From the NCBI GenBank assembly GCA_028023455.1, contig JAQFVV010012508.1, positions 1,485,877 through 1,549,876 of the forward strand: 64,000 nt of DNA, in the 5' to 3' direction. Below are positions 11,465-24,279 of the stretch, piece by piece. The position numbers were made by a program, and so were the translations under genes. The notes below the pieces were generated by a model, which ran no database searches, was not told where the DNA came from, and saw nothing but the letters and a program-made list of their open reading frames with translations. The first letter of the stretch is position 1; every line of letters begins with the position of its first letter. The stretch comes from Epiperipatus broadwayi (Eukaryota; Onychophora; Udeonychophora; Euonychophora; Peripatidae).

Positions 11465-11905
11465 CAGGGGTCCCCAACCCTATGCCTGCGGGCACCATGG
11501 CGCCCACAGACCATTTTACGTGTGCCCACCACTATCTAAACACGATAAAAAATTATTTATCTGATACAAATAATACAGATCTCGACTGAGTGGCGAACAT
11601 CTTGATGATTGCTTACGAGCAGGAATATCATCATATACTCCCCTAATTATGAAGCAATTGCCAATGACATGCAGTGCCAAAGATCACATTGACTTGTAAT
11701 ATTATATATAATTTAGTAATTTACATAAAAATATAAACGTTAATTATATGTTAAAATTTTATTTTTGAAATAAATATTTTTTGTACATTATGTGTAGTAT
11801 TAACAATATCCAACTATAAATTTACATTGAAAAAATAAATGGTGCCTGCCATCTGGCCGGTATTATAGAATGCGCTCTTAAGTGCAAAAAGGTTGGGGAC
11901 CCCTG
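11465..11905. mobile_element. hAT-type MITE with perfect 8-bp target duplications
   Basis: A 441-bp element with terminal inverted repeats CAGGGGTCCCCAACC at 11465 and GGTTGGGGACCCCTG ending at 11905, flanked by perfect 8-bp duplications TTCTAAAG (11457-11464 and 11906-11913). Termini of this CAGGGGT type and 8-bp duplications are diagnostic of the hAT superfamily. The interior is AT-rich with GC-rich subterminal ends and has no transposase, so it is non-autonomous. Confidence 0.93.
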
Positions 11906-11913
11906 TTCTAAAG

Positions 11914-12986
11914 AATGAATTCTAAATTTTTTAGCAATAAGTTTGAAAGAGAATCTTTTTTTTCTTTTAAATGCTACTATCATTTTAATTTTGAAGTATA
12001 TTGATCTATAATCTTACTAACAATCTGAATAGGGATTCCCTTATAATAATTTTTCTGTCTAAGCAAAGAGCATAGTAACTGAAGACCATTCAAGTTCAAA
12101 GAGTAAATACCATTATTTCAAATAACTTTAGTCAAAGTTAATTATTCTTAGTCTCTTTAAAAGAAAAAAAAAGAAGATATTTTAATGTTATTGAAGCAAT
12201 CACATTATCCAACAAGAAATAAAACTTTTCTTTCTCTAATTTTTCTCAATCTTATGCTGAAGCATATATACTAATAAAATGGGCACAAACACTTTGTGCA
12301 AACTAAATATTTCAAAGTTACATTTAGGAATTCCAAGAATAGAAAATAATTGATTAAGATAAACTTAAGCAACAGTTTAATTTTTTTTAAAAAGCTGTTT
12401 ATTCAGCAAAAATGTTATATATAAATTCTTATCACAAACTTTCTAATAGAATGTTATTGCTAATTGCTAACTAATCTATAACCTTATTACTTACTTCCTA
12501 AACTTATGCATTCAAGACTAAACATTATATCATGGATTCCAAATCAGTTTTATTCGTAATCAATATATATTCATTACAACTTTATAATAATATATCAAAT
12601 CAATGTAACTAATTATCAAGACACAAAATTTTAATAACTCATACATTTTGAATATCAGTTTAATTTCATATAATATATATGCAAATATATCACAACTTAG
12701 CTACTATATATAAGCATTAATAAACTGAAATACAATAAATAAATAACAAGATTAAAAATTGATGATGATGATGATGACAATAATAATAAGTATTATAAAT
12801 TATATGTGCAAAAAAAAAAAAAATAAACTGGTTTTTAAATTATTCTGTGAACTACTAAAATTATAATTGGATAAATGATTTATTTAAAATATAGTGCTTT
12901 AAAAAACGAAAAGAGAAGATTTAACATATTAAATTGTGAATATGGATACAATAAAATACAATGAAATTAGAAATTACACGCACTAC
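11914..12986. other. AT-rich non-coding DNA with a (GAT)n tract
   Basis: No gene. A TGATGATGATGATGATGA run at about 12760 resembles the tail of the RTE elements at 14120 and 43050, but no RTE body precedes it. Confidence 0.5.
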
Positions 12987-13000
12987 AAATGAGAAAATCA

Positions 13001-13233
13001 CTAAACATCACATGATCACCATTTCTTATGCTTGCTCATAACTGTTATTAAAACAAGCAAAACTCTCCATACAGTAGTGTCCTCACTGACGAAGGCCACA
13101 AGGTAGAAACTAGTCTGGGGATATTGGATGAGTATGCACTAGATAGGGATTTTATGCACAAGCCTTTTGGCATCCATTGATTACTCTGGCTTGCACTGAG
13201 TGGCACTATTGTATGGAGAATTATGCCTGTTTT
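13001..13233 (+). repeat. Family C element with 14-bp target duplication
   Basis: A 233-bp insertion. AAATGAGAAAATCA is repeated exactly at 12987-13000 and 13234-13247. It starts CTAAACATCACATGATCACC and ends TTATGCCTGTTTT. It lies in DESI2 flank/intron 2 sequence, 230 bp from DESI2 exon 2. Confidence 0.88.
13081..13128 (+). ncRNA. Hammerhead ribozyme motif in family C (outer stem lost)
   Basis: CCUCA, CUGACGA, imperfect stem II GGC-CACAA-GGU, GAAA, CUAGUC, UGGGG. The inner stem I pairs (CCUCA/UGGGG), but the outer stem I strand AUCCAA is deleted in this copy. Confidence 0.55.
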
Positions 13234-13479
13234 AAATGAGAAAATCATTCAGATCATCTTAAATGCATATTATGTTTATTAAATAGAACAAATAATAGAA
13301 TATTATAAAGAATATGTTAAATCTACTTTAAATCAATTAATATGCACACCTATACTCATTTATATACATATAGAAAAATGTCATTAATATATTAAAATAA
13401 TATCAAAAAATAATGATTTTATAAATTACATTATTTACTTCTGGTGAAAATATTTATAATTTTAAAACATAATACTTAC

Positions 13480-13552
13480 CTGTACCATAAACTTCAACAC
13501 CTGAATGAAAAACACCTAATCCAATGCTTGAAGTATAATCATTAATCCAATA
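13480..13552 (-). CDS. DESI2: DESI2 exon 2 (catalytic His region); later exons not in window
   Basis: A 73-bp exon on the minus strand, acceptor CTACTGCAG and donor GTAAGT. It starts in phase 0 and ends after the first base of a codon. It encodes [20 protein letters not shown] then VYGT. This fits directly after NVYDM of exon 1 and matches the PPPDE core ([23 protein letters not shown] in vertebrates). The His of FHSG is the catalytic histidine of this papain-like permuted fold. The next exon should encode the Y-GGH...GIFEI segment and then the NCNHF catalytic Cys block; I looked for these on the minus strand down to position 1 and did not find them, so they probably lie left of the window. 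Confidence 0.93.
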
Positions 13553-13731
13553 CTGCAGTAGATATATAAAATAATAAAAAAGTCACAAAAATAAATATAT
13601 TTAAAACTAAAATTAATAGTAACAACTGAAAAAAAAATATTTTTTTTAAAATTATAAACTCAAAATTTCTTAACAGAAAACGTTTGTGTAAAATGTATTT
13701 ATATGGAAGCAAAACAAATATCTCCTTTCAG

Positions 13732-14135
13732 TTAATAGAAAACTCATAGAAGAGCAATACAGAGACTTCAGACCACTCAAAGAAGTATGGAAAGATGCAT
13801 GTTGGGAGTAACAAGAAGAGATCGAAAACACAATATATGGGTAAGAGAACAAACAGGTGTTACTGACCTCATTGAAAAAATTAAAAGACTGAAGTGGAGT
13901 TGGGATGGACATATTGCTAGAAGAGATGATAATAGATGGACAATTGAAATCTTAAACTGGATTCCAAGAGATTGTAAAAGACCCAGAAAGAGACCACATG
14001 TGAGATGGATGGATGAAATAAGAAAGTGTGCAGGGATGATGTGGAGAAGAGAAGCTAAAGATCGGAGATGGTTTGAACTTGGAGAGACCTTCATCCTGCA
14101 GTGGATTGATAATGGTTGATGATGACGATGAAAAC
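13732..14135 (+). mobile_element. RTE-type LINE, 3' fragment with (GATGAT)n-like tail
   Basis: Lies in DESI2 intron 1, antisense to the gene. The open frame through the TGA at 14117 reads RRAIQRLQTTQRSMERCMLG then VTRRDRKHNIW...WDGHIARRDDNRWT...PRKRPHVRW, the C-terminal domain downstream of the reverse transcriptase in RTE elements. It closely matches the fragment at 42670-43051 at most residues. The short TGATGATGACGATG tail is typical of RTE 3' ends. 5'-truncated. Confidence 0.85.
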
Positions 14136-17100
14136 ATATTTTATTTCATCTAAAATAAAGAGGGTGGGTTTTCTTATAATTATTGAGAGCTAAGAAAAAA
14201 ATAAATATATCTTATGCTTGAAAATAAAAATAAAGTATTTTTAAAATAAAGTGGTACAGGAAAAAACTATATTGATTAAGTTTACTTAATTATTTATCTT
14301 GTAGATAAACTGCTTGGAAACTTAGATGGCACACACTAAAGCAGCTGGGAAAATACAAAGTTTCATTCAATGGGCTAATTTATTCTTTTTTCACTTAAAA
14401 ATCTGCCCAGGAACTTACAGCATTCCAGCTAGAAATTTTTATTACTAAGAAACCTAGTCAAGGTAGATTTAAAAAAACTCACAAGAAAAAAAAAGTCTAC
14501 AAAATTATAATATATAAAGTTGAATGTAACTATGGGCTCAACATCCACCGCATTATGATAAATCCCTTATTGGCAATGAAAGCTGCATCCATGTTCTTTA
14601 TTTTTAAAGTCAGCATATTGATATTCATATAACTAAATCAGGCTAACTTGTGACCTTCACCTTCTAAATAAAAATAGATAGTTAACCATTTACTGGAATA
14701 AATGGATAGCCTATCTGAGTTGATTATAGATTTTCTATTTGAAAGAAAAATCCTAAGCCTGTTTGTGATCTGAGTAAATTTAAAATTCATCAATCCCGAA
14801 ATTGAATCCCAGGGCATGGACAGCATATGCACTAGCCATTATTGATTAGACTGCAAATCTTCAAGAGATTTCACAATAAGTAAAAAAAATGTTTCATCAG
14901 TAACGTAATTAAAATTTAATTGTCATTATTAATAGTATAAATAGTTCAAAATGAGAAAAGTATAACGATCTACAATTTAAAAAAAAGTAAATAATATTTC
15001 CTATATTTTTGGGCAAAATAATGGGGTAACTATTTCATTTTAATGTCCATATAAACTGCATCCCACTGAATATAAACAAACATATATATATATTTGGATT
15101 ATTAACAAAAAATTTAATGAAGAAAAACATTGGGAAATTTTTTTTGACAAAACCAATTAACTCGCTTCCAAGACTGACTGGAGAGAGAACATAAAAAACA
15201 GAAATTATAAAATTTGATTGATAAAAGAAAGGATAAAAAGAATAGTTCAATAAAAATTAAAGTTATAATAAAAAAATACTCATGTAAAAATAAGTATCAT
15301 GAATACAAATACAATACTACATCAAGAAGAAGTATTAGCAAAGCCAGTTTGAGAGCGGTGCGATTGATGCAACCGCACAAGGCCTTGTGTCAGAATAAAC
15401 TACATTTTCTGCTAAAATCAAAAATAAAATATTTTATCACTTTCTAAACGTAACTTTTTTTAAGTCAAAACTCTGTAATTTGACCTACAATGACTAATAT
15501 ATGTGAAGTAAATAATTGAAGAAGCACTGATTGTGAAGTGGCATAGATTTTTCAGCTACATACAATGTGTATACTTAAACATTTCATCATATACTTATCG
15601 GTCACGTTAGTGCGAAATCACACAGGTCAAGATACATTTTCTCCATTAACAATTTTACCTATTGAATTAGAACTCACAAACAAATTAAATTATGATGATG
15701 ACAACAATGGATTCACAATAAAAGATTCAAGAAAATAATGGGTACCGATTTAGTTTGCGCTCACGGCCATTTTGAAATCTAAACACCAGCTAAAATCAGG
15801 ACCAAATACATGTATTTTGTTTTGTTATCTTAAATACTGACTGAATAAATTGCACAAAGTCATATTTATATTTTATAAATAATAATAACTATTAATTTAT
15901 GCAATTTTATGGTATCAATATTTGAATAAACAAAATAATATATATGCACTAAATTATATCTCATTTTTTTGAATGCTTTTTTTTTTTAAACAAATTCTCA
16001 TTCAAAATAAATACATTTTTTAATGGAGGGAATATGTTCTACATTTGATTTATATATCTGCAAATAAGATAATAATTCTTTTAAATATCTAAATATTTTT
16101 TATCATTGTAAAACACTCCCCCCCCCCCCCCCCGAATATTAAAACACTGCTCCAGGTCCTACTTTTTTTTTGAGCCAACTCTGATCATTAGAATATTAAA
16201 TCCTTAATATATTTAAATTATTAATTGCATTTAGTGTAATAAATGAAAATCTGATACCTTTCTGTAATGAGAAATTAAAAATCATAATAAATTAAAACAG
16301 TGAATTCTAATTAGAATGGTGATGAAATTAAGCAAAATAGAAGTAAAATAAAATTGCAGGTTTTTTTATAATTAAATTTATGGCTTCAAATAATTGAAAT
16401 AATTTACTTCAACATGACACATAGATATATAATGTTTACATTTTAGGAATATGTGGCCCAAAAATGATTTTGGCAAAACATAATAAAAAAAGGATTAAAA
16501 ATACTTATGTCTTGAAAATTATCACTGTATCACCTAGTAAGAGTATAGATTTATTGGTCTAAATATGGCATAAAAATTGTAATTGATAAGCTTTAAGATC
16601 ATTTGAATATATATATATATATCATAACAGCTGAGCCATCAGTATTAATCTCTGCAGTGTATATTGAGGGATTAAATACTCTGATAGATGCATACAATTT
16701 TTAAAAGCAGTGCATCTGGTAGTAAATAACTGAAAGTGGCCAAAATAAAATCAACAGACTTAGATAAAAGTATTGACAAATTACTGGTAAGATATGGCCA
16801 ACTGACAAAGACAATTTTAAAATCTAATTTATAGTGAACAATAATTCACTTTTATATAGAGTTTAATTTCAAAGCTGTAGAAAAATGAATAGATTTTTGT
16901 GCTTGGAACAAGTTTAATTGATATCTAGCATTATTTTGGAATCTATATGTATTAAAGTGATATATTTTAAGATTTGAAATATAACAAATGCCTCGTTTCT
17001 AGGACCTTTGAATTGTAAAAAAATCAAGTTTGCCTACAGTTGTCAATTGATTTTGTGCAAAAAAGTAATTAAAAAGGTTTTATATTTCAAAATTCGTAAG

Positions 17101-18299
17101 TTTGAGGACTGTAATTGATAGAACTGTAGTCATGATAAATGAACTTTGACCTCCAGAATCAGCTACTCTCCCGGAATACTAATCATGTAGGAAAAAAAAT
17201 CATTCAAAGAATGAACAAATTATACATATCTAAATTTATTGTATATTAATGGAGTCACTGGATCATTTCTACTGCTTATTGTATTTAAGTTTATAAATAT
17301 AAATGTATTAAACCATCTCCGTGCATTCTTTTCAAATCATATGAATAAAGATGCAATAAAAGATAAATGACTTCCAAGATGCATTTCATGTGATCAGCAC
17401 TCATAAAAGAGATATATTAATCTTTGATTGAAATTTAATGTTTATATGTGGGTTAGAGACAATCTCTAATTTAATCAATGATAATCATTACTGCATTTAT
17501 CTAGAGTGGTTAGTGTCAAAGTTATGGGTGGAGTAAGACACTTGTAATTCAAAATGTAACAGGTTACTAATATCTGATTCTGTAATATTTTTCTGACAAA
17601 TCCCTAAAAACCTGACTGACGTTCAATGAGGGTTTCAAATAATTTTGTATGTACAGCAAGTATTATAAACGATTTAGTAAAGTAAAGCCATTAATTTGGA
17701 AAAATTAGTATGTGAAAGAATGAATTTACGAAGTCTTTGGATAACAATATATTTTACTGATAACATTAAAAAACAACAACTTGGTAATGAAATTATATAA
17801 ATATCATGTGATTAGTTGTTCAAAAGGCCATATGAAGTAGAAATCTCGCAATAAACTTGTAACTTTTGAATCTTCCACTTTGCTAATTTGTATACAAGAT
17901 ATATATATTATGTCCTAACACTGTCACTAGAAGCGGAATGTAGAAGTTAGAATAATCATAATATATTGGCAACATATGCTTTAATCCATATAATGAATGC
18001 TTGATCTTTTTTTCCAAGAAATCCAAAAAAATAAATGATAGTTATATAAAAACAATAGAATATAAGTAATTTAATAATTATTCAATAAAATACAATATGC
18101 ATAAAATATAATTTAATAGTTAGCTTTAAATAAAACTCATTATAATTCAAAACATTTCACACTTACTATTCGCAAAATATTTAAAAATATAAAGTGCAGC
18201 ATATATTTAATTGTAACACATTAATTTAATGTAATACTTCAGCTTTCTTATTCCATTGCAAAATCCATATAATATTAATAACATTTATTTTCTTTATTA
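14136..18299. other. DESI2 intron 1: AT-rich, no gene seen
   Basis: Includes possible old LINE 3' UTR remnants (14330-14830), a C16 homopolymer at about 16117-16132 and AT microsatellite at about 16605. Open frames here are low-complexity Lys/Asn/Ile/Phe-rich and not credible genes. Confidence 0.5.
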
Positions 18300-18480
18300 C
18301 TTTTACAATGCTTCATATATTGTTTTGATTGCCCCAGCAATCTTCTTCAGAACTTCTTATATTTTCAAATCTGGTTTGAAATTATAAGTAAAGTTTTGAA
18401 GACGATTGCTGGGGCAATCAAAACCATCAATAGCGGGTTTTAATTGTATGAAGCATTGTAAAAGTAATAAAGAACGTAAA
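18300..18480. mobile_element. Penelope-like LTR remnant as inverted pair with hammerhead-like motif
   Basis: TTTTGATTGCCCCAGCAATC (18322-18341) is mirrored by GATTGCTGGGGCAATCAAAA (18403-18422), and the palindrome continues outward to ACAATGCTTCATA / TATGAAGCATTGT and CTTTATTACTTTT / AAAAGTAATAAAG. On the minus strand it reads CUGAAGA, stem II GAUUGC-UGGG-GCAAUC, then AAAAC where a working ribozyme needs GAAAC. The layout matches the Penelope LTR-like repeats elsewhere in the window. Confidence 0.5.
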
Positions 18481-19067
18481 TGATATTAATAAAATATATT
18501 TAAAAAAATCATAGTTAATATTAGCTATGCATAGTCATTAGATTTTATTTAAAGTACATGATCTTATCTATTAAAAAAAATTAATAAAAATTAAACTGAC
18601 ACATACTTATAACAAATTTTACTGTTATCAAATGTCTCTGAAAATGTTAAGACCATTAATAAAAAGTTGCAGAAAAACAGAACAAAAATCTCTTTTTAAA
18701 CTTGTAGCAAATGGAAAAAAAGATAGAGGAATATGTGTGTGTGGGGGGGCTTTAATGCTTTTTAAAATACAAATAAAAAAAAGTACTCTGAATTATAAGA
18801 CAGAAAAAAGACAAAATATAGTTCATGTTTTAATGAAATAAAAATAAGAATGCCAATTAAGAAAAAAAAACTATCCATACAGAAAAATTCAGTGTTGGCA
18901 CCACAACTTGTCAATGAGAGATACTGAAAAAGTAACAGTTTGAAAAATAAATATGTATTTCTATGGTGAATTTAAGACCAAAGAAAGAAGATGATGGATG
19001 TAGAAAAATAATGTATGCATATCTGATCAAATTTCATCTTGAGTACATTCTGATGATAATAGATTCT
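18481..19067. other. AT-rich intron DNA, no gene seen
   Basis: Low-complexity AT-rich sequence only. Confidence 0.5.
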
Positions 19068-19076
19068 AACATAATA

Positions 19077-19213
19077 AACATCACATGATCTGGGGATATT
19101 GGATGAGTAGGCACTAGATGGGGATTTTATGCACAAGCCTTCTGGCACCATTGATTACTCTTGACTTGCACTGAGTGGCAATATGTATAGAGAGTTTTGC
19201 CTGTTTTAATTCC
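19077..19213 (+). repeat. Family C element, internally deleted, with 9-bp target duplication
   Basis: A 137-bp copy flanked by AACATAATA at 19068-19076 and 19214-19222. The left part jumps from AACATCACATGATC straight to TGGGGATATTGGATGAG, losing the left arm and the ribozyme 5' half. The right arm to GAGAGTTTTGCCTGTTTT is intact. Confidence 0.8.
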
Positions 19214-19222
19214 AACATAATA

Positions 19223-21799
19223 CAAACAATAAGAATGAACAATACTTTATTAGTGAAATTATTGATGGATTTGAGCACAAATTTTCATTTTTCTTAGGTA
19301 TTGCTAAGACAAAATATTAACAATCAAGCAGCATTTTTATTAGATGTCACTTTTGAAATAAAAAATGATTAGTCAAGGACAGAGATAATGAAACCCTAAT
19401 CCAAAGATTTAATGCCGGCATTGAGAAGAAAAGTCATGAATAGATAAGGGGAAAATTTTTCATTATGATAAATATCTATGATGATAGTTCCTGTAACTAA
19501 AGTAAAAAGGGTCAAAATAAAGAGCTTGCTTATCTAAAAAAAAAATATTAAACTTTTAGATCCTTAGATGAAAGATTGAAAAGGAAATCTGTGAACTATA
19601 GATTTAAAATAAATAAGCAACAAATGATGAAGGAAAATATATCTTCCAAGATTCAGATTGTTATAAACATGACACAAATTATGATGGAAATTAACTCAGG
19701 CTGTGGTTCAATTAATAATTTGGAAAGAATTTGCAAAGAGCAAAACTCTAGCCACTATCTCAATCATATGATTATACAAGACTATTAAAGCAATAAAGTC
19801 CTATTCATTGGAGCTTTAGTGAAGATCGTAAAAGAAAAAAAGGTGTATTTGTTTATATTGATATCAATCAAAGAGCATACTAATTTAATGGATCGAGACT
19901 GGTTCAAATCTCTAGGTTATTCTGCAGTATGTGTGGAGATTATCACTGTACAGTTGTGACTTGATAACTATCTCTCCATTAATCAAATAAATTTTCTCCA
20001 TATTAGCAAATAGGAAGGTCTTCACTTATAAATTTTAAGCGTACCTATCTTTAATCTCCGTAGTTGAAGAGGCTTCAAAGTCCCTGGCCATTATAAATTA
20101 AAAATAAATAAATTACTCTTTGATATGTTTATAACCCTGGATATTTTTCAATTTAATCAATTGACAGATAGAATAATAAACTACATATTCAAAAAAGTCA
20201 AATAATGATAAGATAGTCAATACGACTGATTTAGAAAATAATGAAAAATTCCACAGAAAAACAATGCCTTTCTGAATTGAGAACTATTTTTGCTATCAGC
20301 AACTTATAAAATGGATACATCAAAGTACAAATGATTATGCCAGATCTGCAACCAAACACCTTAACTGATATAGTATCAGCAGATAAAGCAAAAGATATAA
20401 TCAGCCATCAAGAAGATATCTCAAGTAGTTCATTCAGCAGTGAAGACAATGCTACCTGTCTGAACGCCAAAGATCGCAGAGCTAAGTAACAGAAGTCCAG
20501 ACAATCCAGTACTACCACAAATATGAAGCTACATAAATTTCAATATTGGAAGCAGAAATTAATGGACTGCTTGGCGAGTTTTCATAAATACAGCTATATA
20601 ATCTTATCAAATAATGAGCTCTCGTTAATAAGTATGAAGTTAAACACTAATTTTACGGAAAATGAAATTGAAAAGCCAAAATTCCTGCATAGTAGGAGTT
20701 CTTTAGCAAATTCTCAATGCTGAACTAGAATGCTTCACTTATAGTCATTTAAACTTAATGTAAATAATTTTCAGCTATATAATTGAACTCCTAATAAGCA
20801 TAGGTAATCCACTTCTACACCTCCCCCATATCCTAGTTTAGACTCATTTACACGTGTATAATAAACAATTCATAGCTATGGAAGTAGTATTATAGTATAT
20901 ATAACAATAATATATAATAGTATTTAATCTGTTGGTTTGATATAGAAGAGTAAGAATGGAACTTTCTAAATTACTGAGATGCATCATGCCTTGAGTCGAC
21001 TTTCTTTTTTCAAATACCATTCAGATCTTTTTTTCTTTGAATAAATTTATTAATACATTTTTACATTAATGTTTTATAGAATAAATTTTTTGATAATATA
21101 TAATTATTTCTTCTATGTTTCTATGGAAGTTTTAAAAATACTACATTTGTTAATGAATAAATCAAAATAAGATGATGTGTTTGCATACGTTTGTTTACAT
21201 TTACTGTATATACCATACAAAAATGCATAAAAATGTATGTACATGTTAGTTAGTTATGCAGAAAAAAATCCAAAGTTAAAATTAATATTACTATTCAAAA
21301 AAATTATTAAGAGTAAATGCTTTATTTTTGTTTGGGGTGTTTATAATGCTTTTGAAGTTTAAAGAACAAAACAATCATATAATTATTAATTTGCTGATAA
21401 ATTGCATAATAATCATTGTTCTTATTGTAATTTGAAACATGGCGCAAAGTTTACATTCTTTTGTGATACGAACTAGAACATTTATTTGATTATTTTAAAT
21501 TTGATGAAAAGAAAAAAAAACCTATTTTAAAATAATATTCTCATATCCATTTATTTAAAAATGTTACTATTTGGCTATATATTATAATTTATTAGCATAT
21601 TTATATTTCATTGTTTTTTAATGTATGATATTATTTATAAGATTAAGCAGCCCCTATAAAGCTTTTTTGGCCCTAAGTTCTGTAATTTTTATAGCAAAAA
21701 CTTTCACGGTGCAATATTTTTTAAAATTATATTATTTATGTTGTAGAATAACTATTTATGTTTACATTGATAAATGATTTAAAGTATTTTTTAAATATG
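19223..21799. other. DESI2 intron 1: AT-rich, no gene seen
   Basis: No gene recognised. Small frames at 19576 and 20523 are AT-driven and have no family resemblance. Confidence 0.5.
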
Positions 21800-21960
21800 T
21801 ATAAATGACATATAAATATTTGAAATACAGGCATTCCTCACATACCTGGAGCCTAATTGTAAATGTAAGGAATTTGAACTCAGACTTTCAAGCACCTTTT
21901 AACTATCCATACTATCTAATATTACTGATACACATGACCACATACATGCAGAAAAGATAA

Positions 21961-22022
21961 ATAATTACCAATATACGGTATTTCATGCTAAACCAGCACT
22001 CATCAGTTGGTCCAGATTATCA
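21961..22022 (-). ncRNA. Hammerhead ribozyme, family D, minus strand
   Basis: Minus-strand reading: AUAAU, CUGG, ACCAA, CUGAUGA, five-pair stem II GUGCU-GGUUU-AGCAU, GAAA, stem III AUAC/GUAU, A as cleavage residue, UUGGU, AAUUAU. Inner stem I ACCAA/UUGGU and outer AUAAU/AUUAU pair fully. Confidence 0.8.
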
Positions 22023-22102
22023 TCTCCCACACACAAATATAATCAGTGCTCAATTTATATTAAGATAACAAATATTCATACTTTAATGGACAGGTTTTAA
22101 TC

Positions 22103-22165
22103 CACTCCATGTATTTCGTGCTAAGCTAGCATTCATTGGTTGGTCCAGATTATCATCTCCCGCAC
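22103..22165 (-). ncRNA. Hammerhead motif, family D, broken copy
   Basis: Stem II and GAAA are recognisable, but the core reads CCAAUGA and stem III/3' stem I are replaced by ACAUGGAG. Confidence 0.45.
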
Positions 22166-22403
22166 ACATATATAATCAGTGCTCAATTTATATTAAGATA
22201 GCAAATATTCATACTTTAATGGACAGGCTTTAATCCACTCCAACTCTTCAGCCATCCATACCATTGAAAATCTGATGATGAAAAGCCCAAATCCCATGTG
22301 ATGCCAAGAATTGGGTTGGAGTGGATTGAAGCCTGTCCATTAAAATATGAAGATTTGCTATCTCAATATAAACTGAGCACTGATTATATATATGAGTGGG
22401 AGA

Positions 22404-22466
22404 TGATAATCTGAACCAACTGATGAGTGCTGGTTTAGCACGAAATACCATATATTGGTGATTATT
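22404..22466 (+). ncRNA. Hammerhead ribozyme, family D, plus strand, fully consensus
   Basis: CUGAUGA at 22420-22426, perfectly paired stem II GUGCU-GGUUU-AGCAC (22427-22441), GAA at 22442-22444, stem III AUA-CCA-UAU (22445-22453), cleavage after A22454, inner stem I ACCAA (22415-22419) with UUGGU (22455-22459), outer stem I AUAAU (22406-22410) with AUUAU (22461-22465), and the asymmetric loop CUGA/G between them. All invariant bases are present: the best hammerhead candidate in the window. Confidence 0.88.
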
Positions 22467-22578
22467 TATCTTTTCTACATGTATGTGGTCATGTGTATCA
22501 GTGGTATGAGATAGTATGGATAGTTGAAGGATGCTTGAAAGTCTGAGTTCAAATCTCTTATATTTATAAATGACATAT

Positions 22579-24279
22579 GCATTATAAAAATAATATCTAT
22601 ATCATATATTAGAATTTACTCAAGATTTGCTCCAGAATCATTTCTAGACTATCAGGGCACAATTATAAACCTAAATTCTCAAGGGAAAGAGAAATAAATA
22701 GTATCAAACTGACCTTTGAAATAAAATAAATAGCTAAGGTGATTTATGTATTCTATTAAGCATATAAGGTTATGCCAGCAGTTAAGGTATAATAACATTC
22801 ACAATAATATCATAAGAATTAGAAACTTGCATAGACATAACAAAACCATAGAATATCTACAAGTAAAACCTAACACCAAAAAAATTATACGATTGATAAG
22901 AAATTTAATAAATAAACAAATTTATTATTATATTAAATGAAAAATTATCACAGCTGTAAGAGCAAAAGAATAAAAATATTTTATTCTTATACAGGATGAT
23001 TCAGTAAAGTATAAGTTGAATTTTTATCTAAGAGTATGTTTATGTTATTAAGTATAGCTATAATTTTATTTTCTGTTTAAGTACAATTTAATGAGTATCA
23101 TTATGTTAATAATATTTCAAAGTAAAATTATTATTAAATAAAAATTACTTTTGTCAATTATATGATTTTCCATATATTATCCAATGCGAATCTAATGCAA
23201 ACATCTATTAAAAATAATTTAATGTTTTAGTATCTGTTACTAGATTGTTTTTGTTTGCTAGTATTTTATCTCTTTACTAAGTATTTGCTTGCATTTGTTT
23301 TAAATTCTGTTAATAAATATAAACCATGAATATTTTTGAAGCTATAGATATGAAGATTTAGAATATAATTTCTAATCTTACATCTCTTTACTAAGTATTT
23401 GCTTATATTTGTTTTAAATTCTACTAATAATCATAGTGTGAATATTATTGAAAGTATAGATATGAAGATTTAAAATAGATAGTATAATTTCTGAACTTAT
23501 AATAAGGAAAATGTTTTAGAATTTAAAATGATAATTCTTAAAAAGAAAATGATTATGAAAAAACATTGCATGTACAATGAATTCAGCTACACACATCATA
23601 TTATGGTTGACAAATTTATATATTAATAGTGTTGATGCAGAGAACATCAAAGATATTAATTTTTATTATTGGGTGTTATCAACTTAACAGCAACTTCTGG
23701 AGATCATTCAAATAGTATTTCTGCAGAATGAACTACAATTTAATGTTTCAGATTGCTCAAAGGTATATTAATTAATGGCAACGATGGAGTTCTTCACTTC
23801 AATGTTATCTTTTTCCATCATCAACATATCCAAGATTATCATAATATAACCAAAATAAAATAATTTCTCATCTTGTCATTCATATATTAGTTCATATGTA
23901 ATCTGTTCAAAAATCTGCTTATTCATCAATACCGCAGTTCAAAAGAATCAATATTTTCCTTTTATTTCATCTGAATTTCAGCACTCAACTTTTATAAGTA
24001 TAGAGACTCACAGGACTTACATCTTGAATTGCAGTTGTTTTTATTTTTAAAATTATATTATTATATCTAAAAATCTTTTCTGAGCATGTCATTACAACTC
24101 TGCTCAATGTTAGTCTACAATAAATTTCTTGACTACTGGATTCATTCTTAAAAGATGAATAAAACAAAAGTATATAAATAAAAACTGTCAACTACTATTC
24201 TGGTTATCATAATCTTTTTGTTCATATATTTATATTGCATATATCAAATCCATCTTCTTATACAATTCTATAATGAATC
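22579..24279. other. DESI2 intron 1: AT-rich, no gene seen
   Basis: A local duplication of about 115 bp is visible (CTCTTTACTAAGTATTTGCTT at 23270 and 23384, with following AAACCATGAATATT-like text). Confidence 0.5.

Larger units (their letters stand above)
21814..22564. repeat. Family D hammerhead repeat, inverted dimer with 14-bp target duplication
   Basis: A 751-bp insertion flanked by the exact 14-mer TATAAATGACATAT at 21800-21813 and 22565-22578. The left arm (to about 22200) and right arm (22310-22560) are inverted copies, with an additional partial copy at 22083-22245, around a spacer near 22245-22310. Hammerheads: an intact one on the plus strand, an intact-looking one on the minus strand and one broken copy. 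Because duplications bracket the whole dimer, it inserted as one unit. Confidence 0.85.

Noticed and set aside
1-13479. Remaining DESI2 exons (Y-GGH...GIFEI and NCNHF segments)
   Set aside because: Looked for their reverse complements throughout and found no convincing match with splice sites; likely left of the window.
13777-14094. Minus-strand frames of 80-105 codons at 13.7-14.1 kb and 42.6-43.2 kb
   Set aside because: Antisense shadows of the RTE C-terminal domain, repeated at both RTE copies for that reason.
16117-16132. Poly-C run as a regulatory or G-quadruplex element
   Set aside because: A single homopolymer, likely a slippage tract; no context supporting function. G/C runs in family A are likewise treated as part of the repeat.
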